Below, piece by piece: positions 11,867-22,328 of a stretch of 64,000 bases of DNA. Source of the DNA: Telopea speciosissima (Eukaryota; Streptophyta; Magnoliopsida; Proteales; Proteaceae); NCBI RefSeq assembly GCF_018873765.1, contig NC_057925.1, positions 13,217,568 to 13,281,567 on the forward strand, in the 5' to 3' direction. Position 1 is the first letter of the stretch; each line of letters opens with the position of its first letter. Made by a program: the position numbers and the translations under genes. A model generated the notes under the pieces. It saw only the letters and a list, made by a program, of their open reading frames with translations, was not told where the DNA came from and did no database searches.

Positions 11867-12041
11867 GGGGCAGAGTTCTTTGTGGGGGAGTGTGGCTCTT
11901 GCATGCACGAGAGCCAATGTAAGCATATACAACAACCTCAATAGGGCGGTCATTATTGTCTTTTATTGTAGGTAGTGGTCATTTTTGTTCCCTCTGTATC
12001 TGGACGTAGGACGCACACTCCCCCACAAAGAACTTTCTCCC
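11867..12041. mobile_element. Foldback MITE, GTTCTTTGTGGGGG family copy 1
   Basis: The left end GAGTTCTTTGTGGGGGAGTG is complementary to the right end CACTCCCCCACAAAGAAC. The loop carries two GTGGTCATT-like cores (11943-11958 and 11971-11985). A related element is at 62975-63151. No clean target duplication was seen. Confidence 0.75.
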
Positions 12042-12634
12042 ATAGTTCATTTGAACATAGCATTTGAAGCAAAGAAGGGATTCAAAACCCTATACCAGAT
12101 GAAGGATATGGTTGAAATGAGCTATCTAATTTAATACGTGACCGTATTTTCTATCCAATGGTGATCGAGGATGATCGAATAACTTGTCCATATGGCAAAA
12201 CAAGCTATCAATGTCGAAATAGCTCCAACATTGTCTTTGTAGGATATTTGTCTCCCCCCCCCCCTAGGTTGTCTTATCATAGTTTTCTTCAAAATTAGAC
12301 TTATACTTCAGTGTAGAAGATTGTTGCGAGGTTGCATAGCCTCTGCACAAGGGCGGAGACTAATGAGAGCACATGCAGGACAGTCATTTCATACAGTCCT
12401 ATGTCTGGATGCAAGCTGCACGCAATCTGGCAAGGATCTTTTCCCTTCGGTTATTTATCACTTTTGATACTTTTGAATTATTTCAAGTAAGAATAAAATA
12501 TATTTTTGAGAGCTAGCACACACCACCGGCTAGTAGCGAGCTTTCTTTATGTACAAATATATAGTCATATGAATATATAAACGAATCTTGATCAGGCGCC
12601 AAGCTACTCTAACAATCTGTCGTCAAGCTCCTTT
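12042..12634. other. Non-coding
   Basis: No gene. The part at 12320-12440 (with GGACAGTCATTTCAT near 12380) may be one more degenerate foldback of the shared-core group, but its arms could not be paired with confidence. Confidence 0.25.
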
Positions 12635-13406
12635 ATGTCTTCAATGAAGTCTGCCTCCAATCTGTCAAACAGCCCTGAACCCTCCTCTGATCGGACCAAG
12701 GCATACAAGGATAAGGGGAAAGCTACCTCTTCCCACCATAAGAAAAGAAAGAGAACCGTTTCTGATGATGAAAGCTTAGGGTCGGAAGATCATATGGAAC
12801 TTAAAGTCATCCAAAATTTCTCTCCAGATATCCTGAATTTAGTCAACTCACCCTCTAAGCTTTCCAAACGACTCAAATCTTGGCTCTGTGAACTCAAATT
12901 TGACAAAGAAAGGTATTCCTCCTCCCATAAGAAGAGATCCATCCATATCACTGAAGAGGATGACGGTCACAGAGTAGCCCACAGCCATCACCGTGGAGAT
13001 CACCACTCGCCATCTACTTCGGTATCGATTTACTTCAATTCTCTTGCTGTTATACCCACCCCCCGGATACTAATATTAAAATCTCATTCTATGCCACGTA
13101 GACGGAGCAGAGGTCTATGCCAGTGAACTGTTCTCCCTGGTCATCAAGCCAACCCGTAAGATCATTGACCAGTTCACGAGGTTGACTGCAGAGGACAGTT
13201 TCCTCAACCGAGAGTGGGGAAAATTTGTAGCCGATGACTTTATGGACTTTCCTCCAAGTACAAGCCCTGACAGTGAGGTGTACCAGAAGGCACCCCTGTG
13301 TTATGCCATATCGACACTTCATTCATTGATGAGGTCAGCATCGTTGTTGGGAAGCTCTTCGGGATCACGAGGCACATATCGTGATGGAAGAGGGGTAAGT
13401 TACTGA
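12635..13406 (+). pseudogene. Unidentified coding-like segment in two frames
   Basis: The first part (12635-13126) is an ATG-started frame of 163 codons with a Lys/Ser/His-rich, probably disordered N-terminus. It includes SSHHKKRKRTVSDDES, which resembles a nuclear signal followed by a CK2-like acidic patch, and a second basic patch, SSHKKRSIH. The second part, in another frame, stays open from about 13098 to 13406. It reads AEVYASELFSLVIKPTRKII, then FVADDFMDFPPSTS, and ends beside GGGTAAGT (13394-13401), a good splice donor. The parts could be two exons with an intron or shift between about 13020 and 13100, or a frameshifted retroelement ORF. The protein is not one I recognise. Confidence 0.35.
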
Positions 13407-14846
13407 CCCTATCTTTTATTTCTTGTTTTACCCTCGCTAAGTCCTTGATGTGCGGGTCAAAACCCGGACCTTTTCGAAGCTTAAATTGCCTCTTTCTTGG
13501 CATCGGAGGCAAGGTCGGATGCAAGGTGACTGGTTGCATCCGTGCTTGCATCCAATGTTTACTTTCAAGCCTTTATGTTTGATTTTGTGTGTGGGGCCCA
13601 CATGCTCATGTCTCGGGTGATGCCTATGCCCCCGGGCATGGCTAACTCTTACCCTAACCCCTTGTCTTGTGTTTGCCTATTAAGTGGGTCCTTGGGCCCA
13701 AGTCATGCTTGAAATAGGCTAATGTACTTTAGACATTAAAATACCTTAGCCAAACAAGGCCCAAGTTGTATTCTAAAATGAAGCCCATTGGGTCCAAGTT
13801 ATGTTTTAAAATGAGTTTAGATGGGCAATGTGTTTGTGGTTCATTAAGAGACTCTACCTAAATAGACCCTAAGTGGACATTTGAGCTACCCTACCTAAAC
13901 AGGCCCTAGGTTACAACTAAGAGGCCCTAGCCAAACAGGCCCTAGTAAGGCACTTCTATAAATAAGATAGCTAGGGCTATCCCTTAGCCATTTCTCATTT
14001 TCCTTTTCTAACCTAATTGTGAAAGGAGAGGAGAGCTTTGAAGAGAGAAGATAGCAAGGAGGAGAAGAAGGAGAAGAAGAAGGGATCGGTTGCTTGTGCT
14101 TGGGTCTACTTGGTGCAGCCTTTGTGTACCTCAAATAGGTAGGCCAAATGCTCTTTCCTCATTTCTCTCTTCTCTTTCTTTTTTCGGTTGAGCTTGGATG
14201 GCTCTCCATGTTTCAGTTTTGAGCCTAGATGGCTCTCCTTGTTTTAGTTTTGAGCTTGGGGTTCCGCTTGGAACCAAATGGTTTAACCTAAGCTGTCTTT
14301 GGAACTCCATTAATGTGGTTCAGTCCTATTAGAACCTTTGTTAAGACCTCCAGCTGAATCTCTTGTTTGCTTAAGAACAATAGTTTGAAATACCATTCAA
14401 GTAATTGAATTATTCATTCAAGAATCTAAGCTAAGATTTTGGATTTTTATATATACTCTAGTTAAAATTTTTGCTCTGATTTGGGGAAAATGTAGCATTT
14501 GTTTATATGATCATCTTTTAGGATTTTTACATTATTTAAAGTACAAGTAATCCTAGCCATACTCTTGGTTGTTTACGTTACTTCTAGGTGGGAAATTTAG
14601 AATGAAAAAAAACCACATCTTTATGTTGTTTCTTTCTCATTCAACTCTTGGTACAATGTGTTGGATCCATGTATTTGGTCCTTGAATGTTTTTAGGTCGA
14701 CCCAACCCGACCCTGTTGCAACCCTAGGTAACAATCGAACTCAACTCCCTTATCTGATCAGTTTGAGCTTCAATAGTATCATTGAAGGTGGGTCGGATCA
14801 CATACTCAAAGACTTCAAAAATCTCAGAGAAATCTGTTGATGAGCT
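13407..14846. other. Non-coding; possible LTR-like promoter region
   Basis: TATAAATAAG at 13959-13968 is followed by a purine-rich leader. Repeated phrases resembling AAACAGGCCCTAG occur upstream (13895-13945). The organisation is like the U3/R part of an LTR or a gene promoter, but I found neither LTR ends nor a following gene. Confidence 0.3.
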
Positions 14847-15291
14847 TGTTGGAGTATGTCCATCAAACCTAAATTTGTTTTGAATAAATAAATTTAACAT
14901 CTATTATTTTATGTTACTAGAAATGATGATTTCAAGACATAAATGTAATTACACATTATGTGTGTGTATAGAAAAGAATCTGGTACATTTCTCACATGTG
15001 TTATCGCCTGTGGTATTAGGACGAGATGCGTACTCGTCAAAAGTTGATCATTTGACATGAGAGATCCTTATCGTTACAATGTTACATTCTCGATTTTGAT
15101 ATACCAATTGTTGATGTCATTTGGACTATATATATCGGTGTGTTAGATTCGTGATTTTGCATCATGAATGAAAGAAATGCTCAACATGGAATCCACTACC
15201 CTTGATTAGGGAATATTAAGAAAAGAGAAAGTATATGATCAATCGGATTGGAATTTGGATCCAGTTACGTTTTTGTAAATTATTTACAAAA
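14847..15291 (+). repeat. LTR-like repeat R1 copy 1, left part (split by insertion)
   Basis: Begins TGTTGGAGTATG and matches the segment starting near 52203 over several hundred bases. Shared phrases include TGATTTCAAGACATAAATG and TGCTCAACATGGAATCC. It is cut after TTTACAAAA at 15283-15291 by the large Mutator-like element and resumes at 23559. The TGTTGGA start and the TTCCAATA end at 24606 suggest a degraded LTR, but no flanking 5-bp duplication or internal domain confirms that. Confidence 0.7.
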
Positions 15292-16409
15292 GGTAAAATT
15301 ACATACCCCTTCCCTGTACTATAGCCTAATTACACCTTCCTCCCCTGCATTTTCCCCAACTACACTTTAACCTCCTTGGCTGACGGTGTTAACCTACTGT
15401 TAATTATTGGTTAGAAAAGATTGTTTTACCCTTGTACTAAAACATCCGAAACAAAATTACACAGCTACCCTTATCTCATCTTCAACCTAAAACACCCATT
15501 ACAGGAAAAGGCTTCGCCAGAAAACGTCCAGGCAATGGAGGTCGTCTGTATCTGTCATTTGATCGAAGGGGTGGTCGAGTGACTCAGCGACGATTCCAGC
15601 TTGTTTCGAACAAGAGAGCTAGCAGCCATCTGGAGAATTCAATCTAGATAGAGTTCAGAGATTTCTCTCGTTTTGGAATCGAAACTTCCAAAGGAGAGAA
15701 GCGAAGCTCGTCTCTTCCGAGCAATTCTTATTATCGATCACCACAATCTAATCCATAGATCGAAACCACCTAAAAGAGGAAAGCATCCCAAAAAAAAAAA
15801 AAAAAAAGAAAAAGAATAATCGAATTCAGGTAGTTAAACCCAAATCTCAATTCCAATTGTATATTATCTCTCGTAATTAAAGTTTCGTTTTTTTTTTTTT
15901 TCCCTTTATTTCTTCATCTGTTTTAGGTATTGGGAATTTATGTTTCTATTGAATTAGAGTTTGTGGTTTTGGGCTTCGATTCTAGATTGAATTCTCCAAA
16001 TGAGGCCTTTCTATTGTTGCTTTGTTTTTTCTTGCTTTTCAGTTCTCCAGATGAGGCTTTTTTTGTTACTTTGTTTTCAAGTAGTTGAAGCTCCTTTCAC
16101 CTCTGGAAGTGCAAGTTTTTCATTTTCTTTCAAGAGCACGAGAGCTAGCAGCCATGGCTCCCTTTTGTTTTGGAAAAAATTCACATACCTCCTCTGAGGT
16201 TTGTGTTAATTATACTTTTACTAGTGAGATTTGGAAATTTTCACATACCCCCCCGCTTTTCAAACTAATTAATAAAAACACCTAATATGTTAAATGTACA
16301 CGTTTAAACGTTAAAATTTGTTTTAATTGACTAAAACTCCCTCATCTTTCCCAAATCATTTAGGGTTTGAAAAAACCTGCAATTCAACTTCTATAAATTA
16401 AAATCAATT

Positions 16410-17680
16410 GGAGAAATATCATCCCCCTCCCCTCTAAGTATCCATAATATCAACCCCACCCCCAAGTTTTGAATAATGATAATGTCCTCCCCTACTTTTG
16501 AAAGATTATATCAACCGTACCCTAAGTGGTTAACGGTGTTAAAACAGTAGTTTAAAAGACAATATTACCCTTCTTCTTCTTCCTCCTGCAAATCCACCTG
16601 CACCCACCCCTCTGCAACTCCATCCACACATGGCGAAGAGTCAGTCATTCAACAATGGTGAAGATCAAGTGGAAAAGGCTCAACCTTCACAGGTGCCGAA
16701 GCAGTCTCCTGTTAGTTCAGCTTCAAGAAAAAAGAGACAGGTCGATGAAGATGTTCTCCTAATCCCAGATCAATGTTATGGGTCTCATTTCAACAGTGAG
16801 TCTTGTAGGGATATCCTACAACTTCACAATCACCGGGAATCTGGTGACTGGTCTCTCTTGTGGGCTCTTTCTAGGAGTGATTTACTTGCAAACCCGATGC
16901 CAATCCCTCTTCCTCAGCCCAAACCGTGAAATCGAAAATTGCTAGGGTTTCAACAAATTTTTAGCCTCTGATTGCGGTTGCTGTCGACACCGATTGACAT
17001 CCACAACACCGGCGAACAATAGTTGGACTCTGGCGAACTCTATGCCGGTGTAGCATGAAAACTAAATCGATTTCACCATTCCAAAAAATTCCCAAATTTG
17101 CCACCTTCAAATCGATTTTTTTTTAGATCACCAGAGAAGGAAGGAGCCCACCTCGGCCACCACATGTGTTAATCCCGGTGCCACTGTACAAGCGGCCTTT
17201 GCTACCACTAGTTGCATGCCCTTGTGAGAGCTTTACGATAATTGCAGGCCCAAGTATGTGTTTAATGATAATGGCAGCCTTGGCTGCCTTTGTTGTTGTT
17301 TTTTAATTTTTTAATATATAGGCTCACAGTAATGGCAGCCATGGTTGTAGAGGAGTGGGGGTGGGTGGGGTTGCGGGAGGAAGAAGAAGAAAGAAAGAAA
17401 AAAAGAAGAAGGATACAAGGTTAAAGATGAGGGTATTATTGTTTTTTTTATTTTAATCTCTTGTTATTAGGGATAATATTGAAATATCACATTACATAAA
17501 GGTATTTTGGGGTTTAAATGAATATATTAAGGCTGATGTCATCACTTAACAACATTTTTTAACAGAATGAGTACGATTGATAGAATCTTTCAAAAGTAGG
17601 GGAGGGCATTATCATTATTCAAAATTTGGGAGTGGGGTTGATATTATGGATACTTAGAGGAGAGGGCATGATATTTCCCT
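16410..17680. mobile_element. Mutator-like element A, 1.27 kb
   Basis: The left arm (GGAGAAATATCATCCCCCTC, then AATATCAACCCCA, then CCTCCCCTACTTTTGAAAGA) is complementary to the right arm ending at 17680. The same terminal sequence is found on element B, so they are one family. The flanks show no clean 9-bp repeat. The interior holds a 99-codon open frame at 16630-16929. Confidence 0.8.
16630..16929 (+). CDS. 99-codon open frame inside element A, unidentified
   Basis: ATG-started frame with non-repetitive composition. It has a Gln/Ser-rich N-terminus, a basic patch SRKKRQVDED, then a block DVLLIPDQCYGSHF followed by SGDWSLLWALSRSDLL. It ends in Pro-rich PMPIPLPQPKP. It resembles neither a Mutator transposase nor a family I know. 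Given that neighbouring elements carry captured host exons, it may be captured sequence, but it could equally be a chance frame. Confidence 0.3.
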   Translation: MAKSQSFNNGEDQVEKAQPSQVPKQSPVSSASRKKRQVDEDVLLIPDQCYGSHFNSESCRDILQLHNHRESGDWSLLWALSRSDLLANPMPIPLPQPKP

Positions 17681-18662
17681 TAATGAATAGAAACCGAAAA
17701 AATATGAAGGAGAAATATCATCCCCCTCCCCTCTAAGTTTTCATAATATCAACCCAATCCCCAAGTTTTGAAAAATGATACTGCCCTCCCCTACTTTTTA
17801 AAGATTCTATCAACCATACCCTAACTGTTAAAAAATGACATTTAGTGATGGCGTGGCATATACAAAATTTCTAAAACCCCAAAATACCCTTAATATAATT
17901 ATATTCCAATTTTGCCTTCCCCTACTTTCCCAATTTTGCTCTCCCCTACTTTCCCTTCTTCTTCATCACCACTTCTTTCGCCAGCACCACCATCATCGCC
18001 ACCACTCTTCCACCACCAGCACCACCGCCAAGAAAAGGAGTTAGGTGAAAGGAACCCAGCTCACAATGAGTCGTTCTTCCAAACGTCAAAACTCACTCAA
18101 ATCCAAAGACAAGTAACTTCGTATAAACACAGGTTAGTCGTTTTATAGTAGATTAATCATAAAACATTAACGGTTGAATCACAAAAAATGACTCATAACA
18201 TCGCATAAGATGAACAGTCAAAAGACTCAAAATAAAACAAAAAATGAAATTTCAAAGAACAATAAGAAACAGAAACGTAATCAAGATAAAAGGACAAAAA
18301 ACCACATAAGCATTTCAGGGAACTGATTCAAAATAAAACAATACGAAATTTCGAGGAACTGGTTCAAAGCATTTCAGTGCAATTACTGAAATAGGAAAGG
18401 GTTTCTAACAAGTATATCTTTTCTAAGAAATCAAATTTTAGAATAAAAAACACCAATGAGAATCCAAAGGTGGAGGTGAAACCCACCCGTTGGAGCGAAG
18501 AAAATTTAGTTCTGAGAGGGTTTTGCGCAGCGGCGAACTCCGTGCTCCTCCTTCCGTGGTGGGTTGGAGTTTGCTATGGCGAAGCGCGGGCAGGGGAAGC
18601 TTGAGATTCTTGCGCAACACAGTCCCCTGTGATTTGCAGCAAATGCCCGTTATGATTCGAAA

Positions 18663-18686
18663 TATATATATATATATATATATATA
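18663..18686. repeat. (TA)n microsatellite
   Basis: About twelve TA units inside element B. Confidence 0.95.
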
Positions 18687-18892
18687 CACGTCGTATAGCG
18701 TAGTGGTGAGCACGCAACCGAAACCCCTCTGCGAAACCCCTCTTAGGAATCAGGTCTGCCCACTACCTTTCTCCAACGAGATTGCCACTCCGCAAAAATC
18801 ATCGGAATCTACATCCACTATTGTCACACTCTCTCTGTCTCGTTCTCAATCTCTGTTTACAGTGTAACCAAAGAAGACAAGAGTAATCGAAG

Positions 18893-20756
18893 ATGATGAG
18901 AGGCTTATTCACAAGAGCATTATGGAAGAGATTTTCTTCGTAGTCATCATAAATTCTCTCAATTAGCTCATCAAAGAGAAGCTCCTTTGTAGGAAAGCTC
19001 CGATGTCTTTCCTAAAATTCCTCTTTTCGATTACACTCCTCCACCATAAATATACACAGGACCACTTGCTGCTAAGATCTTGCAAAAGCGAAAAGAGTAT
19101 CCCAGTCCTTCCATGTTCTATTTCTACAAGAACCCTCTAAGGATCTATTCCATTTTCATTAACCCGTCTACTCTGATCTATTACTTTCCCCTATTTTTAG
19201 TTTCTTTTTCTTAGTAACCGTTTGTTGCCGGGATTCGACTCCTCTACTTCCCATTCATGGTACTTCCATCTTACTTCCAAGTCTCCACAGATCGCCACGT
19301 ATCAAAGCAGTCATCCAACGTTTGAAAATGAAAGTAGTCAAAAAATTTTAAATTTTTGTTCAAACCCTTATGAGACGATTGAACCGTAACTTAAACCCCT
19401 AAACAACCCAACCCAACCGGCTCAAAGGTTACTCAAACCAAACCCCAAACCCGTCTTCTCTCAAATCGCTGAACTCTACGGGTTCTTCTTCCTCCCAAAA
19501 ACTCAACTGCTTGGCTCCGCTCCGCTACTCTCTTCTGTTTTTCTTTCAAAAATTTCAAAGAAGCCTTGCAATCGTTCCGGTTTAATATAATAGTTACCGC
19601 TAATTGCTTCATTTGTTTTAGCTACAGAGATATTAAATTGTTAACAAAATTGTCATCCAAAACATCTGTTTCCAACAATAAACTCGGGTAAATCGTTCCT
19701 CCAAGATCAATCACATTGACTATCACACTTTGTTCTATCTTCTCTGTCTATTCTCTCGTGTGAAATGTGACCTCACACAAAGAGAGAAAGAGAGAGAGGT
19801 GGTGGTGGTGGGTTAAAACGGATCTACAATCACCAAATTAATTTCGATCCAATTGGAAATAATAGGAACAGAAGGAAAGGCAAGGCTGGATTTGAATTCA
19901 CAGTCTCTGTAATCGAGGAGAAAGGAAGGATTGTGTTTAAGGAATAATAAAAGAGATAAAGGAGGAGAAGATGAAAGATTGAAGTGAATAACGAAAGGGA
20001 GAAGAGGAGAAGAAAGGAGAGGAATTGACTCAAATGAGGAATACCGAGATGGTGTATTAGTGTGACTGGAGTTTGGAGACGCACGTGGTTGTATAGGATG
20101 GGGGGCGGCGGGGTCCCACATAAATCATGTGGTCGATGCTAGCCTGGCTTCTCATTCTCTCTCGCCATTACGAAAAGCTTGAAGTGGAGAGGCAGAGTTT
20201 TGTTGGGTTTGAAACAGAAAGAGAGCAAGAACACCTATAAGGCTTTTTTGAATTTATGTAACCCAACCGGAACGATTGCAAGGCTTCTTTGAAATTTCCG
20301 AAAGAAAAGCAGAAGAGAGTAACAGAGCGGAGCAGAGCTGATGAGTTTTTGGGAGGAAGAAGAAGAAGAGGAGAAACAAGATGGGTTTGGGTTTCGTAGA
20401 GTTTAGGGATTTGGGAGAAGATGGGTTTGGGGTTTGGGGTTTGGTTTGAGTAACCTTTGAGCCGGTTGGGTTGGGTTGTTTAAGGGTTTAAGTCACGGTT
20501 CAATGGTCTCATAAGGGTTTGAATGAAAATTTGAAATTTTTTGAATACTTTCATTTTCAAACGTTGGATGACTGCTTTGACACATGGCGATCTGTGGAGG
20601 CTTGGAAGTAAGATGGAAGTACCACAAATGGAAGTAGATGAGTCGGATCCTTGTTGCCGCCACTGTCACCCAAATGTTGTGAAAGCAATCGTCAATCAAG
20701 CGAACTGCTTGCAGCATTCCACTGTCGTTGCTTCCAAGTTACCTAGAGATCTCAAG
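18893..20756 (+). pseudogene. Captured fragment of a PYD4/AGT3-type class-III aminotransferase
   Basis: Two blocks of a mitochondrial alanine-glyoxylate/beta-alanine aminotransferase homologue lie in element B. Block 1 (18893 to about 19138) opens with an ATG and a targeting-like MRGLFTRALWKRFSS. After a frameshift and stops it reads PKIPLFDYTPPP, YTGP, KILQKRKEY, then SPSMFYFYKNPL. Block 2 starts after TTCTTAG near 19216. It is interrupted by element C and continues from 20660 with RHCHPNVVKAIVNQ, LQHSTVV, then ASKLPRDLK, ending at a GT donor (20757). The usual LYLNHAIADFAEAL segment between the last two blocks is missing. Retained splice sites suggest capture at the DNA level, intron included. 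In-frame stops make it non-functional as a protein. Confidence 0.85.
19231..20650. mobile_element. Mutator-like element C inserted in the captured aminotransferase exon
   Basis: A 1.42 kb element with inverted arms of about 350 bp (19231-19583 and 20265-20650), for example GACTGCTTTGACACATGGCG against the complement of CGCCACGTATCAAAGCAGTC. It is flanked by the perfect 9-bp repeat TTGTTGCCG (19222-19230 and 20651-20659). Joining the flanks in the mind restores the CCRHCHP frame of the captured exon, so C inserted after capture. Ends begin GGATTCGACTC / GGATCCGACTC, unlike A, B or E1, so C is another family. No transposase is visible. Confidence 0.92.
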
Positions 20757-21284
20757 GTATCTTGATTTGTTGTCTCGTACTACTCACTTTGTTTGTAATA
20801 TGGGTTCAATAGTAATTAGACTCTTGGCGGTGGTGCTGGCGGTGGAAGAGTGGTGGCGATGATGGTGGTGCTGGCGGAAGAAGAAGTGGTGATGAAGAAG
20901 AAGAAGGGAAAGTAGGGGTGGGCAAAATTGGAATATAATTATATTAAGGGTATTTTGGGGTTTTAAAAATTTTGTACATGCCACATCATCACTTAATAAT
21001 ATTTTTTAACGGTTAGGATACACTTGATAGAATCTTTAAAAAGTAGAGGAGGGCATTATCATTTTCCAAAACTTGGGGATTGAATTGATATTATGAAAAC
21101 TTAGAGGAGAGGGGGATGATATTTCCCCAAATATAAATGTAATTGATCAATTTGTAATAAACAAAGCAGACAAAAGCCTTCCATCAAAAATAAAAAAACA
21201 GACAAAAGCCACAATGCAAGTTTAACCAATAGATAAAAATATTTACCTCAGGAACCAAGTCAATGGCTCTGCTACCCAATTTGG

Positions 21285-21456
21285 ATCCTCTACTGCCAAG
21301 CTACCCGGCAGGATGGTATTGCCGAGACACAGCAAGACGGTGAATGACCACCTTACCTCTGTTCGGGCAAGGCGTTCAGGCAGGGGTAAGGCGGTCATTC
21401 CCCGCCGTGCTGTGTCTGGGCAGTACCGTCCTCCTGCAGCTCGGCGGTAGAGGATA
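21285..21456. mobile_element. GC-rich foldback MITE with perfect 9-bp TSD
   Basis: Ends ATCCTCTACTGCCAAGCT and its near-complement AGCTCGGCGGTAGAGGAT are flanked by CCAATTTGG on both sides (21276-21284, 21457-21465). The interior pairs GAATGACCACCTTACC (21342-21357) with GTAAGGCGGTCATTCC (21386-21401). It also has GTGTCTGGGCAG, the shared foldback core. It is inserted in E2 just beyond the captured transporter exon. Confidence 0.92.
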
Positions 21457-21555
21457 CCAATTTGGATCCTCAGGTACCTAAATCCATGAGAGAGGGAGGA
21501 GAGAGACTCAAAACCAAAACTCTGAATTCTGAAAGAGAAAGATTAAAATCATTAC

Positions 21556-21727
21556 CAATTGCAATGAGCTGAAGAACAGATAATTCCTTGGCCAACTGGT
21601 GGTGTCCCTCTCCATTGGCATGAGCCCAATCGACCTGCTTTCTCCTCATCAAACTTCGAAATCCCCATGAACATCTTCCACCACTACTATCAACACCCTC
21701 ATTTTGGGAATCAACCACTATTCCCAT
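21556..21727 (-). pseudogene. Captured first exon of a plant cationic amino acid transporter (CAT)
   Basis: Reading the minus strand from the ATG at 21727 gives MGIVVDSQNEG, then LMRRKQVDW and EGHHQLAKELSVLQLIAIG. It stops at a GT donor (21555-21554, GTAATG). This is the N-terminal cytosolic segment and start of the first membrane helix of the vacuolar/plasma-membrane CAT family (YAT/CAT), which normally continues with GATIGAGVYVLVG in exon 2. Only exon 1 and a little intron are present. The open frame has no stop, suggesting fairly recent capture. It lies inside E2. Promoter sequence may have been captured upstream of it, but none was recognised. Confidence 0.75.
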
Positions 21728-22328
21728 CAAAATGCAAACTTTAGTTCCTCTGCCTTCTCTGGTTCTTCTTCCTCAAACGGAGACCAATTAACCTGCAAGC
21801 TTACCAACAAATAAATATTTTTTTTCTTCTGAAAATTCAAAGCTTTTACGTTTGTTGGAAGGGATGCGTGCAGAGATCAGGAGTGCCGTTTCCATCTCTG
21901 ATCGGAAAGATGCGGTCATTTACCCCAAAACCTCGGTGACTCGGTGGAATCTACGGCAGGGTTTGAATTTCATCCCAAGAAGGGATTTTTTTTTTAAAAT
22001 CTTAAACTATTTGGAGAAGATGAGGGCATTTTGGTAAATTAAAATATAATTTAATGTTTAAAGTGTACAGTCAATGGATACACGTTAAACGGACTGGGTG
22101 TTTTTGTTAATTGGTTTGGTAAGTAGGGGAGGTAAATGAAAATTTCCAAACCTCATGGGTGAAAGGATAATTAAGGCAAATCCCAGGGGTGGAACATGAA
22201 ATTTTCAAAATTTTTTTTCTCCGACATCTTGCTTCTCTTAAAACCAGAGGAAGAAGATGGAGTTTCAGACATACCTTCTCGATACCTTGCTTCTCTAGCC
22301 GCAGAGCCTAAAACTCAGGCAATGGGAG

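Larger units (their letters stand above)
17709..21128. mobile_element. Mutator-like element B (Pack-MULE), 3.4 kb with arms of over 300 bp
   Basis: Long inverted arms: 17709-18032 against 20823-21128. They include a GC-richer inner part with matching CACCACCATCATCGCCACC and its complement. Termini match element A. Flanking 9-mers AAATATGAA (17700-17708) and AAATATAAA (21129-21137) agree at 8 of 9 positions, a plausible aged target duplication. The interior carries exons of a host aminotransferase and is itself split by element C. There is no transposase. Confidence 0.9.
16172..22206. mobile_element. Inverted-repeat element E2 nested in E1, about 6 kb
   Basis: The left segment at about 16172-16395 matches the complement of about 21985-22206. 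Paired phrases include TTAATTAT, GGTTTGGAAATTTTCA against GATTTGGAAATTTTCAC, and AATTAACAAAAACACC against AATTAATAAAAACACC. Arms are over 200 bp and moderately diverged, as in a Mutator-like element. I could not find a convincing target duplication, so the ends are approximate. It carries the captured transporter exon at 21556-21727 and is interrupted by elements A and B and a MITE. Confidence 0.7.

Noticed and set aside
18438..18867. Frames on both strands around 18.4-18.9 kb containing Tyr-Ile runs
   Set aside because: They read through a (TA)n microsatellite inside MULE B. No protein similarity recognised, though the GC-richer part near 18.5 kb might be another captured piece.
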